A stretch of 64,000 nt of DNA from Burkholderiaceae bacterium (GTDB lineage: Bacteria > Pseudomonadota > Gammaproteobacteria > Burkholderiales > Burkholderiaceae_E), in assembly GCA_027493945.1 (NCBI GenBank), contig JAOSJU010000001.1, forward strand, positions 3,282,484 through 3,346,483, in the 5' to 3' direction. Below the pieces are notes generated by a model. That model had not been told where the DNA came from and ran no database searches. It was given only the letters and a program-made list of their open reading frames with translations. Shown one piece after another: positions 40,099-50,936 of the stretch. A program made the translations under genes and the position numbers. Numbering within the stretch: the stretch's first letter is position 1; every line of letters starts with the position of its first letter.

Positions 40099-41249
40099 AG
40101 CGCGCCCTCGATGATGCCGCCGCCCAGGCACACCTCGCCACGGTAGAGCACCGCGCTCTGGCCGGGCGTCACCGCCCACTGCGGCTCGTCGAAATCGAGC
40201 TCGAAGGCCGCTTCGCCAGTCGGGCGCAGCGCGCAGTGCGCGTCGCGCTGGCGATAGCGGGTCTTCGCGCCCAGTTGTCCGTCGTCGCGCGGCGCCGCCC
40301 CGGCGATCCAGTGCGCCTGTCCGGCGACGAGGCCGCGCGACAACAGCAACGGGTGGCCGTGGCCCTGCACCACCGTCAGCGCGTTGCGAGCGGGATCCTT
40401 GCGCGCGACGAACCACGGCTCGCCGCTGCCGCCGCGCGTGCCCCCGATACCGATGCCCTTGCGCTGGCCGAGCGTGTAGAAGGCGAGCCCGATGTGCTCG
40501 CCGATCACTTCGCCGTCCGCGGTCTCGATCGGCCCGGGCTGCGTCGGCAGGTAGCGGTTCAGGAATTCGCGGAACGGCCGCTCGCCGATGAAGCAGATGC
40601 CGGTGGAGTCTTTCTTCGCGGCGTTCGCCAGGCCGATGCGGCGCGCGATCTCGCGCACCTCGCGCTTGTGCAGGTGCCCGACCGGGAAGATCGTGCGCGC
40701 CAGCTGAGACTGGTTCAGCCGGTGCAGGAAGTAGGTCTGGTCCTTGTCGGGGTCGACGCCGCGCAGCAGCTCGAAACGCCCGGCCGCGTCGCCGGCGCCA
40801 CGCCGCAGCCGCGCGTAGTGGCCGGTGGCGATGCGCGTCGCGCCGAGCGCCATCGCGTGGTCGAGGAAGGCCTTGAACTTGATCTCGGCGTTGCACAGCA
40901 CGTCCGGATTCGGCGTGCGCCCGGCCGAGTACTCCCGCAGGAACTCGGCGAACACGCGGTCGCGGTACTCGGCCGAGAAGTTCACCGCCTCGAAGTCCAC
41001 GCCGATCACGTCGGCGGCGCTGGCGGCGTCGATCAGGTCCTGGCGCGACGAGCAATACTCGGCGTCGTCGTCGTCCTCCCAGTTCTTCATGAACAGGCCG
41101 ACGACCTCGAAGCCGCGCTGCGCGAGCAGCCAGGCGGCGACCGACGAGTCGACCCCGCCCGACATGCCGATCACGACGCGCTCGCCGGCGCCGTCGAGCG
41201 CAAGCGTCGCGGCAGCCGGATCGATGGTCGGGGCGGCGGCTTCAGTCAT
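40095..41249 (-). CDS. mnmA: tRNA-specific 2-thiouridylase
   Basis: [38 protein letters not shown]...[23 protein letters not shown]...[23 protein letters not shown]. Confidence 0.96.
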   Translation of the reverse strand: MTEAAAPTIDPAAATLALDGAGERVVIGMSGGVDSSVAAWLLAQRGFEVVGLFMKNWEDDDDAEYCSSRQDLIDAASAADVIGVDFEAVNFSAEYRDRVFAEFLREYSAGRTPNPDVLCNAEIKFKAFLDHAMALGATRIATGHYARLRRGAGDAAGRFELLRGVDPDKDQTYFLHRLNQSQLARTIFPVGHLHKREVREIARRIGLANAAKKDSTGICFIGERPFREFLNRYLPTQPGPIETADGEVIGEHIGLAFYTLGQRKGIGIGGTRGGSGEPWFVARKDPARNALTVVQGHGHPLLLSRGLVAGQAHWIAGAAPRDDGQLGAKTRYRQRDAHCALRPTGEAAFELDFDEPQWAVTPGQSAVLYRGEVCLGGGIIEGAL

Positions 41250-41724
41250 TCGGGTGCAGGCAGCTCGGGTGGGTGTGGATCAGGTCGAGCGCGAAGCGCT
41301 TGCCGGCCAGGTAGTCGTCGATCGTGCGCATCACCAGCGGGCTGCGGTGCCGGTCGCGGCAGGCGCGCACCTCGGCGGCGTCGAGCCAGAGCGTGCGCAC
41401 GATGCCGTGGTCGAGCGCCCGCCCGGCCTGCTGCGACAGGGCCCGGCAGGCGAAGGCGAAACGCAGCCAGGTCACGTCGGTGCCGCTGCCCTCGTGCCGG
41501 TAGCGCGCCATGTAGATGCCCACGCCGGCCAGCGGTTCGACCTCCCGGGCGGTTTCCTCCAGTGCCTCGCGCGCCACCGCCTGCAGCAGCGACTCGCCGG
41601 GGTCGAGGTGGCCGGCCGGCTGATTGATGCGCACCCCGTCGCGCGTGAGCTCCTCGACCATCAGGAAGCGGCCGTCGCGCTCGACGACCGCGGCGACGGT
41701 GGCATTCGGCTTCCAGGGGCTCAT
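41242..41724 (-). CDS. NUDIX hydrolase
   Basis: [62 protein letters not shown] (Nudix box). Confidence 0.9.
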   Translation of the reverse strand: MSPWKPNATVAAVVERDGRFLMVEELTRDGVRINQPAGHLDPGESLLQAVAREALEETAREVEPLAGVGIYMARYRHEGSGTDVTWLRFAFACRALSQQAGRALDHGIVRTLWLDAAEVRACRDRHRSPLVMRTIDDYLAGKRFALDLIHTHPSCLHPND

Positions 41725-41866
41725 CGACCGGGGGCATGCTTGGGCGCTACCGTGATGATAGCCCGGCCGCCCTCGCCCGCTGTTACCCGCCGTCCCCGCT
41801 GTCGGCCGCCTGCCGCTGTCGGTACAATCGCGCCTTCGTGACCCCATCCGATACGAGGACCTGCGC

Positions 41867-42982
41867 ATGCGCATCGGTGTACCTGCGGAGACCCGTCCGG
41901 GCGAGACCCGGGTCGCCGCGACGGCGGAAACCGTCAAGAAGCTCGCGGCAGCCGGCCACCAGCTCGTCGTCGAGGCGGGCGCCGGGCTGGCCGCCAGCCA
42001 GACCGACGACGCCTACGCGGCAGCCGGCGCGTCGATCGGCACCGCCGCCGACGCGCTGGGTGCCGACACGGTGCTCAAGGTGCGCGCCCCGTCGCCCGCC
42101 GAGCTCGGCTCGATGCGCCGCGGCGCGGTGCTGGTGGGCATGCTCGACCCGTTCGACCGCGAAGGCCTGCAGCGGCTCACCGACGCCGGGCTGACCGCCT
42201 TCGCGCTCGAAGCGGCGCCGCGCACGACCCGCGCGCAGAGCATGGACGTGCTGTCCTCGCAGGCCAACATCGCCGGCTACAAGGCGGTGATGATGGCCGC
42301 CAACGCCTACCAGCGCTTCTTCCCGATGCTGATGACCGCGGCCGGCACCGTCAAGGCGGCGCGCGTCGTCATTCTCGGGGCCGGCGTCGCCGGCCTGCAG
42401 GCGATCGCCACCGCCAAGCGCCTCGGCGCAGTGATCGAGGCCTCCGACGTGCGCCCGGCGGTGAAGGAGCAGATCGAGTCGCTCGGCGCGAAGTTCATCG
42501 ACGTGCCGTTCGAGACCGACGAGGAGCGCGAGATCGCGCAGGGCGTGGGCGGCTATGCGCGGCCGATGCCCGAGAGCTGGATGAAGCGCCAGGCGGCGGC
42601 AGTGGCCGAGCGCATCCGCCAGGCCGACGTGGTGATCACCACCGCGCTGATCCCGGGCCGGCGCGCGCCGGTGCTGGTCACCGAGGAGATGGTGAAGTCG
42701 ATGAAGCCGGGGTCGGTGATCGTCGACCTCGCCGTCGAGCAGGGCGGCAACTGCCCGCTCTCGGAGGCCGGCAAGACGGTGGTCAAGCACGGCGTGACGC
42801 TGGTCGGCGAGACCAACCTGCCGGCGAGAGTGGGTGCGGACGCGTCGGCGCTCTATGCGCGCAACGTGCTCGACTTCCTCAAGCTGATCGTCGGCAAGGA
42901 CGGCGCGCTCGCGATCGACCCCGAAGACGACATCGTCAAGGCCTGCCTGATGTGCCGCGACGGACAGCTGCTGCGCGCCTGA
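41867..42982 (+). CDS. pntAA: NAD(P) transhydrogenase subunit alpha part 1
   Basis: MRIGVPAETRPGETRVAATAETVKKLAAAGHQLVVEAGAG...VILGAGVAGLQAIATAKRLGAVIEASDVRPAVKEQIESLGAKFIDV. Confidence 0.94.
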   Translation: MRIGVPAETRPGETRVAATAETVKKLAAAGHQLVVEAGAGLAASQTDDAYAAAGASIGTAADALGADTVLKVRAPSPAELGSMRRGAVLVGMLDPFDREGLQRLTDAGLTAFALEAAPRTTRAQSMDVLSSQANIAGYKAVMMAANAYQRFFPMLMTAAGTVKAARVVILGAGVAGLQAIATAKRLGAVIEASDVRPAVKEQIESLGAKFIDVPFETDEEREIAQGVGGYARPMPESWMKRQAAAVAERIRQADVVITTALIPGRRAPVLVTEEMVKSMKPGSVIVDLAVEQGGNCPLSEAGKTVVKHGVTLVGETNLPARVGADASALYARNVLDFLKLIVGKDGALAIDPEDDIVKACLMCRDGQLLRA

Positions 42983-43048
42983 GCCGGGCGCGCGGCCCAT
43001 CATCGACATCCACATATCAGCAGGCGAGCCCGGCGCCGGAGCAGCGAC

Positions 43049-43366
43049 ATGGAAGCGATTTCACCGACCATCATCAACCTGATCATCTTCGTGCTGGCCA
43101 TCTACGTCGGCTACCACGTGGTCTGGAACGTCACCCCGGCGCTGCACACGCCGCTGATGGCGGTCACCAACGCGATCTCGGCGATCGTGATCGTCGGCGC
43201 GATGCTCGCCGCGGCGCTCACCGAGACGCCGCTGGGCAAGTTCATGGGCGTGGCCGCGGTGGCGCTGGCGGCGGTCAACGTATTCGGCGGCTTCCTGGTC
43301 ACCCGCCGCATGCTCGAGATGTTCAGGAAGAAGGAGCCGAAGGCGAAGGCGGAGGCGCGATCGTGA
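43049..43366 (+). CDS. pntAB: NAD(P) transhydrogenase subunit alpha part 2
   Basis: MEAISPTIINLIIFVLAIYVGYHVVWNVTPALHTPLMAVTNAISAIVIVGAM...VNVFGGFLVTRRMLEMFRKKE. Confidence 0.93.
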   Translation: MEAISPTIINLIIFVLAIYVGYHVVWNVTPALHTPLMAVTNAISAIVIVGAMLAAALTETPLGKFMGVAAVALAAVNVFGGFLVTRRMLEMFRKKEPKAKAEARS

Positions 43367-43614
43367 GCCGCAACGGCTTCATCGTCCTGCTGCTGCTGAC
43401 GGTTGCGGCGATCGGCATCGGCGCGAGCATCGCCGAGCGCTTCGCCGAGCCGGGTATCGGCCGCACGCTGATCGTCGCGATCTTCGCCGCGCTGACGGTG
43501 TTCCCGGCGGCGAAATTCGCCGAGCACCGCGGCTGGATCAAGGGTGAACTCGATTTTTCGAAGCTGGGCAGCCGCCGCGGCGGCGCCACGGAAGAGCGCG
43601 GAGACGCCAAATGA
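43363..43614 (+). CDS. Small membrane protein inserted between pntAB and pntB
   Basis: GTG at 43363 overlaps the pntAB stop; MSRNGFIVLLLLTVAAIGIGASIAERFAEPGIGRTLIVAIFAALTVFPAAKFAEHRGWIKGELDFSKLGSRRGGATEERGDAK; 3' end overlaps the pntB start. Confidence 0.68.
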   Translation: MSRNGFIVLLLLTVAAIGIGASIAERFAEPGIGRTLIVAIFAALTVFPAAKFAEHRGWIKGELDFSKLGSRRGGATEERGDAK

Positions 43615-45047
43615 GTCTGAGCCTGAACGTCGTCGTCCTGCTGTACCTGGTCGCGTCGGTCTTCTTCATCCAGGCGCTGAAGGGCCTGTCGCACCCGACC
43701 ACCTCGCGGATCGGCAACACCTTCGGCATGGTCGGCATGGCGATCGCGGTCGTCACCACGATCGCGCTGATCGTGAAGCTCACCGGCGGCGAAGGCGCGC
43801 TCGGGCTGGGCTGGGTCGCGCTGGGCGTGGCGGTGGGCGGCACCGCCGGCACGATCATGGCCAGGCGGGTCGAGATGACCAAGATGCCCGAGCTGGTCGC
43901 GTTCATGCACTCGATGATCGGCCTGGCGGCGGTGTTCATCGCGATCGCGGCGGTGGCCGAACCGTGGGCGTTCAACATCGTCGAGCACGGCCAGCCGATC
44001 CCGATGGGCAACCGGCTCGAACTGTTCATCGGCACCTTCGTCGGCGCGATCACCTTCTCGGGCTCGGTGATCGCCTTCGGCAAGCTGTCGGGCAAGTACA
44101 AGTTCAGGCTGTTCCAGGGCGCGCCGGTGGTGTTCGCCGGCCAGCACCTGCTGAACCTGGTGCTCGCGCTCGCGATGCTCGGCTTCGGGCTGTGGTTCTT
44201 CCTCACGCAGCAGTGGACGCCGTTCTGGATCATGACGATCCTCGCGTTCGTGCTCGGCGTGCTGATCATCATCCCGATCGGCGGCGCCGACATGCCGGTG
44301 GTGGTGTCGATGCTGAACAGCTACTCGGGCTGGGCGGCCGCCGGCATCGGCTTTTCGCTGAACAACAGCATGCTGATCATCGCCGGCTCGCTGGTCGGAT
44401 CGTCGGGCGCGATCCTGTCGTACATCATGTGCAAGGCGATGAACCGCTCGTTCTTCAACGTGCTCCTGGGCGGCTTCGGCGGCGAGACCGCTGCCGCGGC
44501 TGGCGGCGGCGCGAAGGAACAGCGGCCGGTGAAGTCGGGCTCGGCCGACGACGCGGCCTTCCTGCTCACCAACGCCGACAGCGTGATCATCGTCCCCGGC
44601 TACGGCCTGGCGGTGGCCCGCGCGCAGCACCCGCTGAAGGAACTCGCCGACAAGCTGATCGAGCGTGGCGTCAGCGTGAAATTCGCGATCCACCCGGTGG
44701 CCGGGCGCATGCCGGGCCACATGAACGTGCTGCTCGCCGAGGCCGAGGTGCCCTACGACCAGGTCTTCGAGATGGAAGACATCAACTCCGAGTTCGGCGA
44801 CACCGACGTGGTGCTGGTGCTGGGCGCCAACGACGTGGTCAACCCGGCCGCGAAAGACCCGAAGTCGCCGATCGCCGGCATGCCGATCCTCGAGGCCTAC
44901 AAGGCGCGCCAGGTCATCGTGAACAAGCGCTCGATGGCCTCGGGCTACGCGGGGCTCGACAACGAGCTGTTCTACATGGACCGCACCATGATGGTGTTCG
45001 GCGACGCGAAGAAGGTCGTCGAGGACATGGCGAAGGCGAGCGAATAG
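43611..45047 (+). CDS. pntB: NAD(P) transhydrogenase subunit beta
   Basis: LIVKLTGGEGALGLGWVALGVAVGGTAGTIMARRVEMTKMPELVAFMHSMIGLAAVFIA...GYGLAVARAQHPLKEL...VAGRMPGHMNVLLAEAEVPYDQVFEMEDINSEF. Confidence 0.95.
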   Translation: MSLSLNVVVLLYLVASVFFIQALKGLSHPTTSRIGNTFGMVGMAIAVVTTIALIVKLTGGEGALGLGWVALGVAVGGTAGTIMARRVEMTKMPELVAFMHSMIGLAAVFIAIAAVAEPWAFNIVEHGQPIPMGNRLELFIGTFVGAITFSGSVIAFGKLSGKYKFRLFQGAPVVFAGQHLLNLVLALAMLGFGLWFFLTQQWTPFWIMTILAFVLGVLIIIPIGGADMPVVVSMLNSYSGWAAAGIGFSLNNSMLIIAGSLVGSSGAILSYIMCKAMNRSFFNVLLGGFGGETAAAAGGGAKEQRPVKSGSADDAAFLLTNADSVIIVPGYGLAVARAQHPLKELADKLIERGVSVKFAIHPVAGRMPGHMNVLLAEAEVPYDQVFEMEDINSEFGDTDVVLVLGANDVVNPAAKDPKSPIAGMPILEAYKARQVIVNKRSMASGYAGLDNELFYMDRTMMVFGDAKKVVEDMAKASE

Positions 45048-45201
45048 GGGCGTGAGTCAGTAATTTGCACACAAAAGCATTCGAACCTCGCCAGATGTAC
45101 TTCTCGGTGAGCGCGAAGAAGCAGCGACCGATCTGGCAGAACTCATCGCGTTGCGGATCATGCGGTTCGCATCCACGAACAAGAACCCCCGACCCCACGC
45201 T

Positions 45202-45209
45202 GCTATAGT
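45202..45209 (+). promoter_or_regulatory. Promoter-like extended -10 (gcTATAGT) upstream of the npdG-like gene
   Basis: ccacgctgcTATAGTgagttcc about 40 bp before the ATG at 45250. Confidence 0.45.
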
Positions 45210-45249
45210 GAGTTCCGAAGTGGGTATCGCGTTCAGCAGAGGAGAGGCC

Positions 45250-45924
45250 ATGAGTGAGAAGCGGCCGACATTGGCCTTTATCGGAGGCACCGGGGACCTT
45301 GGATCGGGACTTGCGTGGCGATTCGCCCGGGTCGGGTTCCCGATTGTGATCGGTTCGCGCTTGGCTGATCGCGCCATCAAGGCGGCGGAGAGCTTGTCTG
45401 CGACTTTCGCTCGCGGCTTTGCGGGAATGGCGAACATCGAAGCAGCGCGGGCAGGCGACATCGTCTTTATGTCGGTACCGTTCGAGAATCACCGGACAAC
45501 ACTCGAGTCGATCGGCTCCGAAGTTCGCGGCAAGATTTTCGTGGACACGACTGTGCCGCTGGTGCCACCGAAAGTCATGCGGGTTCAGCTTCCTGCCGAG
45601 GGCTGTGTTGGGAAGCGGACCCAGAACCTGCTGGGCGCGGAGGTCCGGGTTGTTTCCGCCTTTCAGAACGTTGCTGCAGCCCATCTCAAGAGCGAAGCGG
45701 AAACCTTGCCGGGGTGCGATGTCCCGGTGTCAGGCGACGACGCGGACGCTCGGGAGGTGGTCGTACGGCTGGCAGAGGAAATCGGATTCAAGGCCTGGCA
45801 CGCCGGGCCGATCGACAACGCTGCTGTCGCAGAAGCTCTGACGTCGGTCTTGATCTTCATGAACAAGCGCTACGGCATTGCCGGCGCGGGCATCAAAATC
45901 GGCGGCACGCCGACGAAGATCTGA
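45250..45924 (+). CDS. npdG: NADPH-dependent F420 reductase (F420H2:NADP oxidoreductase-like)
   Basis: MSEKRPTLAFIGGTGDLGSGLAWRFARVGFPIVIGSRLADRAIKAAESL...VFMSVPFENHRTTLESIGSEVRGKIFVDTTVPLVP: Rossmann GGTGxLGxGLA motif and IGSR motif of NpdG/Fno. Confidence 0.85.
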   Translation: MSEKRPTLAFIGGTGDLGSGLAWRFARVGFPIVIGSRLADRAIKAAESLSATFARGFAGMANIEAARAGDIVFMSVPFENHRTTLESIGSEVRGKIFVDTTVPLVPPKVMRVQLPAEGCVGKRTQNLLGAEVRVVSAFQNVAAAHLKSEAETLPGCDVPVSGDDADAREVVVRLAEEIGFKAWHAGPIDNAAVAEALTSVLIFMNKRYGIAGAGIKIGGTPTKI

Positions 45925-46029
45925 ACGGAAGCGGATCTCTGTACGAGATGGAACGGATATTCGGCCCTCGCACGTACGCCTGCCCGGCGTCGCTCGCGTC
46001 CAAGACTTCGCATCCAGCCGCCGCTCGTC

Positions 46030-47080
46030 GCAAACCGTCCGGAAATCGCGATCGGGGTGATGCGCGCGGCCGCCGAACTTGGCATGCGCACGGTGGCGGT
46101 GTATCCGCACGAAGACCGCTTCTCGCTACACCGCTTTAAGGCCGACGAGCGCTATCGCGTTGGAGAGGCGCGCAAGCCGCTGCAGGCGTACCTCGACATC
46201 GACGAAACCCTGCACATCGCACGACAGGCGCGCGTTGACGCGATCCGCCCGCGCTAGTTCTTTCTCTCGGAGAATCCCGAGTTCTCACGCGCCTGCCGTC
46301 GTTTAGGTCTGCAATTCGTCGAACCTTCGCCCGAATTGATGGCAATAATGGGCAACAAGCTTGCTGCGTGCGAGGCTACGCAGGCCGTCGGCGTTCCCGT
46401 GATGTCGGCCACAGGTCCATTGCCGAAGGATGCGCAGCGCGCACGCAAAATCGCAGAAGCGATCGGCTATCCGCTGATGCTCCAGGCCAGCTGGGGCGGC
46501 GGCGGGACCGACATGCGCACCATCGAATCGTGCGCCGACCTCGATGCGCAGATCGCCGCAGCACGGCACGAGGGGGAAGGCTGCCTTCGAGAACGACGAG
46601 GTCTACCTCGAAGAGCTGGTACCAAGTGCGCGCCATTTTGACGTGCAGGTAATCGGTGAACTGAACGGCAACCTCGTTTACTTGTGCGAGCGCGACTCCT
46701 CGGTGCGACGGCGCAACCAGAAGGTTGTCGAGCGTGCGCCCGCGCATCACCTTGCCGATCGCGCCCGCACCGAGTTGTACGATGCGATGCTACGGCTGAT
46801 GCGCAGCGTCGGCTACACGCATGCGGGCACGGCCGAGTTCCTGCGACGCTGACATCGAGCGGTTTTGCTTCATCGACGTCAATCCGCGCATCCAGATCGA
46901 GCAAACGGCGATCGAGCAGATCACCGGCATCGACATCGCCAAGGCGCAATTGCGCATCAGCGAGGGCGCGCGCATCGGGAACCCCGAAAGTGCCGAATCG
47001 GCACCTCCTCCGCCAGAGTGCGCTCACAGGCAAGGTTCTCGGCGCAGACGGGCAAGAGAATTAAAGACAGCGGTGTACGA
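46030..47080 (+). pseudogene. pyc: Degraded, truncated pyruvate carboxylase (biotin carboxylase domain remnant)
   Basis: Pieces in several frames: EIAIGVMRAAAELGMRTVAVYPHEDRFSLHRFKADERYRVGE..., FFLSENPEFSRACRRLGLQFVEPSPELMAIMGNKLAACEATQAVGVPVMSATGPLP..., AFENDEVYLEELVPSARHFDVQVIGELNGNLVYLCERDSSVRRRNQKVVERAPAHHL, FIDVNPRIQIEQTAIEQITGIDIAKAQLRI; stop at 46254-46256; carboxyltransferase and biotinyl domains absent. Confidence 0.85.
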
Positions 47081-47241
47081 TCGACGCGACTTCTGGTTGT
47101 GGAAAGCCAAGTCCGTGGCCATCCGGGGCGGTTCGCTGGGTGTCGTTTGCGGTCTCTGCGGCTGCGACGAAGAGCGTGTGGTCAGCGGCGCCGTCTGGCG
47201 TTCGCTCGAGGCGGCACCGTTCGGGCGCTAGACGACAGTGA

Positions 47242-48270
<1,029 letters not shown>

Positions 48271-48273
48271 GCG

Positions 48274-48801
48274 ATGGAGAGGCTCTCCGCCGGGTACGGC
48301 CGAATTCTCGACGCTCTCGCGGTCGTCGCGTGCCTGCTCCTGGCGGCGATGATGTTCGTCACCTGCGTCGACGTGCTGCTTCGCAATGTCGCGCTGATCC
48401 CGTCAGTGCGCGGCGTCGAGTGGTCCAACGAGGCCTCGGAGGCGTTGCTCTACCTGATCACGGCCTTTGCCGCGCCATGGCTGCTCCGACGGGGTCAACA
48501 CATCCGCGTCGACATACTCCTGCGCGCGATACCCGCCCGCGTCGCCTGGGCGGTGGAGTTGGCCGGAGACGCGATCGTGTTCGCTTGCTGTATCGCACTC
48601 GTGATTTTCGGTGCGAAGGCGGTGTGGTCCAGTTACACGGCAGGGTCGTTAACCATCCGGACGCTGGTGACACCCGAGTGGTGGCTGCTCGTGCCGCTGC
48701 CGCTGGCATTCGCATTGCTTGCTGTCGAGGTGGTCTTTCGCATGCACAGGCTGATCACTGGCGAGCATCGGCCGCGTGACGACGCTGTCAGCGCATCGTG
48801 A
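48274..48801 (+). CDS. TRAP transporter small permease (DctQ family)
   Basis: LLAAMMFVTCVDVLLRNVALIPSVRGVEWSNEASEALLYLITAFAAPWLLRRGQHIRVDILLRAIP. Confidence 0.89.
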   Translation: MERLSAGYGRILDALAVVACLLLAAMMFVTCVDVLLRNVALIPSVRGVEWSNEASEALLYLITAFAAPWLLRRGQHIRVDILLRAIPARVAWAVELAGDAIVFACCIALVIFGAKAVWSSYTAGSLTIRTLVTPEWWLLVPLPLAFALLAVEVVFRMHRLITGEHRPRDDAVSAS

Positions 48802-48817
48802 GCGAGGGCGGCCAGCG

Positions 48818-50131
48818 ATGAGTTGGGAGGCGGCAGCGTGGCTGATGCTCGGAGGATCGACCGCCCTGTTGTTCGCCGGGCTTCCGGTGGCGTTCTCGTT
48901 TCTGGCCATCAACCTGATTGGGGCGTGGCTGTTTCTGGGAGGCGACTCGGGGCTGGTACAGCTGGCGCGCAACAGCGCGGCCTCGGTGCAGAGTTTTGCA
49001 CTGACACCGATCCCGCTGTTCGTGCTGATGGGTGAGGTTCTCTTCCATACCGGTATGGCGGTGAAGGTCATCGACGGCATCGAGCGCCTGATCCGCGGGC
49101 TGCCCGGTCGTCTGGCGGTGGTGGCGGTGGTCGCGGGAACGGTTTTCTCCGCGATCTCCGGATCGACAATCGCAACGACGGCGATGCTGGGGAGTCTGAT
49201 GCTGCCGATCATGCTTGCGCGCGGCTATCACCCGACCATGGCCACCGGCCCGATCATGGCGGTCGGTGCCGTCGACATGCTGATTCCGCCGTCGGCGCTC
49301 ACCGTGCTGCTCGGCAGCCTGTCCGGGATCTCGATTTCGAAGCTCCTCATTGGCGGCGTAATTCCCGGCCTGCTTCTGTCCTTGGCCTTCGTAACCTATA
49401 TCGTCGTGCGTGTGAAACTCAACCCCTCGCTCGCACCGCAGTCGGACGTGAAGCATCACCGGGGTTGGGAGCACTGGCGCCCCTTCGTACTGTACGTGCT
49501 TCCGATGGTGTCGATCTTCGTGATCGTGGTGGGGTCGATGGCCGCGGGCTGGGCCACGCCGACCGAATCGGCAGCGATCGGCGCGATGGCTACCGTGTTG
49601 ATGGCGCTGGTGTATCGGACGCTCACGCTGTCCAACGCACTCGCCTCCCTGCGCGGGACGATCGCGATAGCGGGAATGATCCTCTTCATCATCGTTGGGG
49701 CGACCACCTTTGCCCAGATCCTGTCGTTCTCAGGTGCGAGTAACGGGCTTGTGGAGATCATCACCGGGCGCGAACTGTCGGTGATGGCGGTGATGGGGGT
49801 CATGATGGCGGTGCTTCTCTTCCTCGGCCTGTTCCTCGAGCAGGTCAGCATGATGATGATCACTCTCCCGATCTTCATGCCGGTAGTGCAGCAGCTTGGC
49901 ATCGACCCGATCTGGTTCGGCGTGATCTACCTCGTCTGCATGCAGCTTGGGTTGCTGCTGCCTCCCCACGGCATGCTTCTGATGACGATGAAGGGCGTTG
50001 CGCCGCCTCAGGTGACGATGTCGGACATCTTCCGCGCCGTAACGCCGTACGTGGTGATCAGTCTCCTTCTGCTGGCACTCATGTTCTTCTGGCCACCGGT
50101 GGCCGTCTGGCTGCCCGCCCGATTCGGCTGA
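48818..50131 (+). CDS. TRAP transporter large permease (DctM family)
   Basis: AWLMLGGSTALLFAGLPVAFSFLAINLIGAWLF...AISGSTIATTAMLGSLMLPIMLARGYHPTMATGPIMAVGAVDMLIPPSALTVLLG...PPHGMLLMTMKGVAPP. Confidence 0.92.
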   Translation: MSWEAAAWLMLGGSTALLFAGLPVAFSFLAINLIGAWLFLGGDSGLVQLARNSAASVQSFALTPIPLFVLMGEVLFHTGMAVKVIDGIERLIRGLPGRLAVVAVVAGTVFSAISGSTIATTAMLGSLMLPIMLARGYHPTMATGPIMAVGAVDMLIPPSALTVLLGSLSGISISKLLIGGVIPGLLLSLAFVTYIVVRVKLNPSLAPQSDVKHHRGWEHWRPFVLYVLPMVSIFVIVVGSMAAGWATPTESAAIGAMATVLMALVYRTLTLSNALASLRGTIAIAGMILFIIVGATTFAQILSFSGASNGLVEIITGRELSVMAVMGVMMAVLLFLGLFLEQVSMMMITLPIFMPVVQQLGIDPIWFGVIYLVCMQLGLLLPPHGMLLMTMKGVAPPQVTMSDIFRAVTPYVVISLLLLALMFFWPPVAVWLPARFG

Positions 50132-50281
50132 GGCGATGTCGCGTCCCGGAACCGCACTGGTAAGCAAGTGCGAAAGCGCGAGCAGGCAGGAATGACCGGG
50201 GCGGCGAGGTATGATCGAAGGGCCGTTCCAGTGACGGCTGCAAGAGGATTCGCACGAAGGCAAGGGCAAGGGCAACGGCGA

Positions 50282-50926
50282 ATGCGAGCGCGAGTGGCGG
50301 TGGTACCCATGAAGGATCTGGCGGCTGCGAAGAGCCGGCTGACCGGGATTCTGACGCCCACGCAGCGAGAAGCGCTCTGTCTCGCCATGCTCCGCGATGT
50401 GCTGCGGGTACTTTGTGCGGTCCCAAGTGTGGACGAGGTGCGCGTCGTCAGCAGTGACCGGAAAGTGCTCGCCGAGGCTGTTGTCGCGGGCGCCTTTCCG
50501 TACCAGGATCATGCGATCGATCTCAACGGCGCTCTGGCGGAGGTTGCGCAGGCTCTCGACCCGTCGGACGGCATGCTTATCGTCCCTGGCGACGTGCCGC
50601 TGGTCCGGGTTGATGAAGTGTGTCGGGTGATAGCGGCAGGGCAGGACGGCGGAGCGATCGTTGGCACCGAAGACGGAGGCACTGGCGCACTCTGGGTGAA
50701 CTCACCGGCCGCGATCGAATTCCGGTTCGGGCGGGACAGTTTTCGGCGCCATCTGGCCGCGGCGCGGGGTGCGGGTGTGTCGATGAGGGTCTGCAGTGCG
50801 CGGGGGTTGGCGCAGGATGTAGATTCGCCGGGTGACCTGGACGCAGTGGTGCGAGGCGTGGGCACGGAATCGGCGACGCTCGTGGCCGCCTTCCTGAGTA
50901 GGCGCCGACAGCGGCTGCCGGCCTGA
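50282..50926 (+). CDS. cofC: CofC/FbiD guanylyltransferase of F420 biosynthesis
   Basis: MRARVAVVPMKDLAAAKSRLTGILTPTQREALCLAMLRDVLRVLC...GMLIVPGDVPLVRVDEVCRVI...DGGTGALWVNSPAAIEFRFGRDSFRRHLAAARGAG. Confidence 0.88.
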   Translation: MRARVAVVPMKDLAAAKSRLTGILTPTQREALCLAMLRDVLRVLCAVPSVDEVRVVSSDRKVLAEAVVAGAFPYQDHAIDLNGALAEVAQALDPSDGMLIVPGDVPLVRVDEVCRVIAAGQDGGAIVGTEDGGTGALWVNSPAAIEFRFGRDSFRRHLAAARGAGVSMRVCSARGLAQDVDSPGDLDAVVRGVGTESATLVAAFLSRRRQRLPA

Positions 50927-50936
50927 CTCGACGCAC

